64,000 nucleotides of DNA, taken from positions 620,001-684,000 of the forward strand of contig NZ_BSYJ01000003.1 of NCBI RefSeq assembly GCF_030270605.1, given 5' to 3'. The notes under the pieces were generated by a model. It searched no databases. It saw nothing but the letters and a program-made list of their open reading frames with translations, and was not told the DNA's origin. Shown piece by piece: positions 62,543 to 64,000 of this stretch; position 1 is the first letter of the stretch; each line of letters begins with the position of its first letter. This DNA comes from Biformimicrobium ophioploci. GTDB lineage: Bacteria > Pseudomonadota > Gammaproteobacteria > Pseudomonadales > Cellvibrionaceae. The translations under genes and the position numbers were made by a program.

Positions 62543-64000
62543 ATGGTACGGATAACAATAACCCTGCTGTTGTCAGTAATCGCTGGTTCGACTCTCGCTT
62601 CCACTGAAGCGGAGAGCGCACCAAAGTTTTCCCCGGACGATGTCTTTAATCTCGAATACGTCAGCGACCCGCAATTTACGTCAAACGGGAAGCAGGTTTA
62701 TTTTGTCCGGAATTTCATGGACAAGACTGCTGATCTTCGCCGATCCAATATCTGGCGAGTGGATGCCGATGGTTCGGACCTGCGCCCGGTCACTTCCGGG
62801 CGTTTCAACGATAGCGCCCCGAGGCTGTCCCCTTCCGGGGAGGTGCTGGCCTATGTCAGCAATCGCAGCGGCAAGCCGCAGATTCACCTGTACTGGGTCG
62901 ATAATGGCCAGGACATCCAGATTTCACACCTGCCAAAGGCACCGTCCAGCCTGACCTGGTCACCGGACGGCAAATACCTGGCCTTTGCCATGTTCGTGCC
63001 GGGCAAAAAAGACAACCCGATCAAGGTCTCCGGCAAGCCGGAGGATGCTAAGTGGGCAGACCCGGTTTCCTACACCGACAAGCTGGTGTACCGGGTCGAT
63101 GGTGGAGGCTATGTAAAGCCGGGAAACAAGCAGCTGTTCGTGATGTCCAGAGACGGTGGTACGCCGCGCCAGTTGACCTCTGGCGACTTTAATCACGATG
63201 GCCCGCTGGCGTGGTCAGGCGATAGCCAGAGCATTTACTTCTCCGCAAATCGTCATGACAACCATGAGACAGAGGTCCTGAACTCGGAGATCTACCGCGT
63301 TTCCCTTGCAGGTTCCGAAATCGGGCAAGTCACGGAAAGGTTCGGGCCGGATTTCCATCCGCAAGTATCGCCCGACGGTAAGCAGCTTGCCTACCTGGGT
63401 TTCGATGACAAGCTGCTGGGCTACCACAATGCGGCACTGTATGTACGTGACCTTGCCAGCGGCGAAGCCCGAATGGTCAAAACTGCGGAGGATCGCAGTG
63501 TCGAGAGCTTCCGCTGGGACTCTGACAGTGAAAGCATTGTCTACCAGTACGACGATTTTGGTGCCACAAAACTTGCACGTAGCAGCCTGGATGGAGAAAG
63601 CCGGGACCTGGTTGTAGACGCCGGCGGTCTCTCCCTTGGTCGCCCTTATGACGGAGCAGCCTTCAATGTGGCGCCAAATGGTGCCGTTGCCTATACGCAA
63701 ACGGACGGCTCCGCGCCCGCGGAGCTGGCGCTATTCAAGGGCCGCAAAAGTAAGCTGATTACCGCCGTTAATGCAGACCTGATCCCGTTCCGGGACATGG
63801 CCACAATCGAGGAGATCCGCTTCAAGTCAGGTTACGACCAGCGTGAAATTCAGGGCTGGGTCGCCTATCCGCCGGGATTTGATGCGAACAAGAAGTATCC
63901 GCTGGTGCTCGAGATTCATGGCGGCCCCTTTGCCAATTACGGCAAGCGCTTTGCTGCCGAGATCCAGCTATTTGCTGCAGCCGGGAATGTGGTGCTGTAC
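62543..64000 (+). CDS. S9 family peptidase (prolyl oligopeptidase-type), 3' end outside the window
   Basis: The reading frame is open from the ATG at 62543 to the window end (486 codons). It starts with a signal peptide (MVRITITLLLSVIAGSTLA). WD40/TolB-like beta-propeller repeats follow (DVFNLEYVSDPQFTSNGKQ, NIWRVDADG, DSAPRLSPSGEVLAYVS, SLTWSPDGKYLAF, DFHPQVSPDGKQLAYLG). It then enters the alpha/beta-hydrolase domain with GWVAYPPGFDANKKYPLVL and EIHGGPFANYG. The catalytic Ser, Asp and His should lie beyond 64000. Probably a periplasmic dipeptidyl or acylaminoacyl peptidase. Confidence 0.92.
   Translation, partial: MVRITITLLLSVIAGSTLASTEAESAPKFSPDDVFNLEYVSDPQFTSNGKQVYFVRNFMDKTADLRRSNIWRVDADGSDLRPVTSGRFNDSAPRLSPSGEVLAYVSNRSGKPQIHLYWVDNGQDIQISHLPKAPSSLTWSPDGKYLAFAMFVPGKKDNPIKVSGKPEDAKWADPVSYTDKLVYRVDGGGYVKPGNKQLFVMSRDGGTPRQLTSGDFNHDGPLAWSGDSQSIYFSANRHDNHETEVLNSEIYRVSLAGSEIGQVTERFGPDFHPQVSPDGKQLAYLGFDDKLLGYHNAALYVRDLASGEARMVKTAEDRSVESFRWDSDSESIVYQYDDFGATKLARSSLDGESRDLVVDAGGLSLGRPYDGAAFNVAPNGAVAYTQTDGSAPAELALFKGRKSKLITAVNADLIPFRDMATIEEIRFKSGYDQREIQGWVAYPPGFDANKKYPLVLEIHGGPFANYGKRFAAEIQLFAAAGNVVLY

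Overview
The window is a 64 kb piece of a GC-rich gammaproteobacterial chromosome. The order nadB - algU/rpoE - mucA/rseA - mucB/rseB - mucC/rseC - mucD/degP - lepA - lepB - rnc - era - recO - acpS, followed by a GacS/BarA-type kinase, cysM, relA and mazG, is the housekeeping order known from Pseudomonas and relatives. An extracellular-type cyanophycinase, secreted amidohydrolases and a carotenoid-cleaving oxygenase suggest a free-living marine or particle-associated bacterium of the Cellvibrionales type (for example Microbulbifer-like). That placement is inference. I saw no rRNA, tRNA, CRISPR array, prophage or intact insertion sequence.

Layout. 0.1-5.1 kb: a catabolic cluster for cyanophycin or beta-aspartyl peptides, made of a truncated TonB-dependent receptor, a transporter lacking its N-terminus, an isoaspartyl dipeptidase (IadA) with one altered metal ligand, and a secreted cyanophycinase. 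5.1-10.4 kb: penicillin-acylase family enzyme, ung, ygfZ, sdhE-ygfX. 10.4-14.5 kb: two tandem exported amidohydrolases sharing an almost identical central tract (gene conversion). 14.6-27.2 kb: nadB, the envelope-stress sigma factor operon, and the lepA-lepB-rnc-era-recO-acpS translation and RNA operon. 27.2-36.1 kb: hybrid sensor kinase with degenerate ATP-binding boxes, cysM, relA, mazG, adk, hemH. 36.2-41.9 kb: histone-H1-like lysine-rich protein, tsaB, uppP, a beta-hydroxyacid dehydrogenase, a queuosine-mannosyltransferase-like glycosyltransferase, trpS. 41.9-51.8 kb: M20 amidohydrolase, DUF2058 protein, DEAD-box helicase, bioA, YbbP/YbbA-type ABC system with divergent tesA, ttcA. 51.6-54.5 kb: accessory stretch with a transglycosylase-like ORF, a 92-bp nested palindrome and a large secreted multi-domain protein with a C39-like peptidase. 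54.7-57.4 kb: putP, a macro-domain protein and an Mpo1-like membrane protein. 57.4-60.5 kb: carotenoid oxygenase plus thiolase, bracketed by clusters of GGGGTCAGAGC hairpins. 60.5-64 kb: lrp-like regulator divergent from ald, and a prolyl-oligopeptidase-family enzyme cut by the window end.

The most unusual points are the receptor/transporter junction together with the zinc-ligand change in the cyanophycin cluster, the gene-conversion mosaic of the twin amidohydrolases, the degenerate ATP-binding boxes of the GacS/BarA-like kinase, the secreted Cys-repeat / TIM-barrel-like / C39 protein next to a palindromic element, and the hairpin-bracketed oxygenase-thiolase pair.
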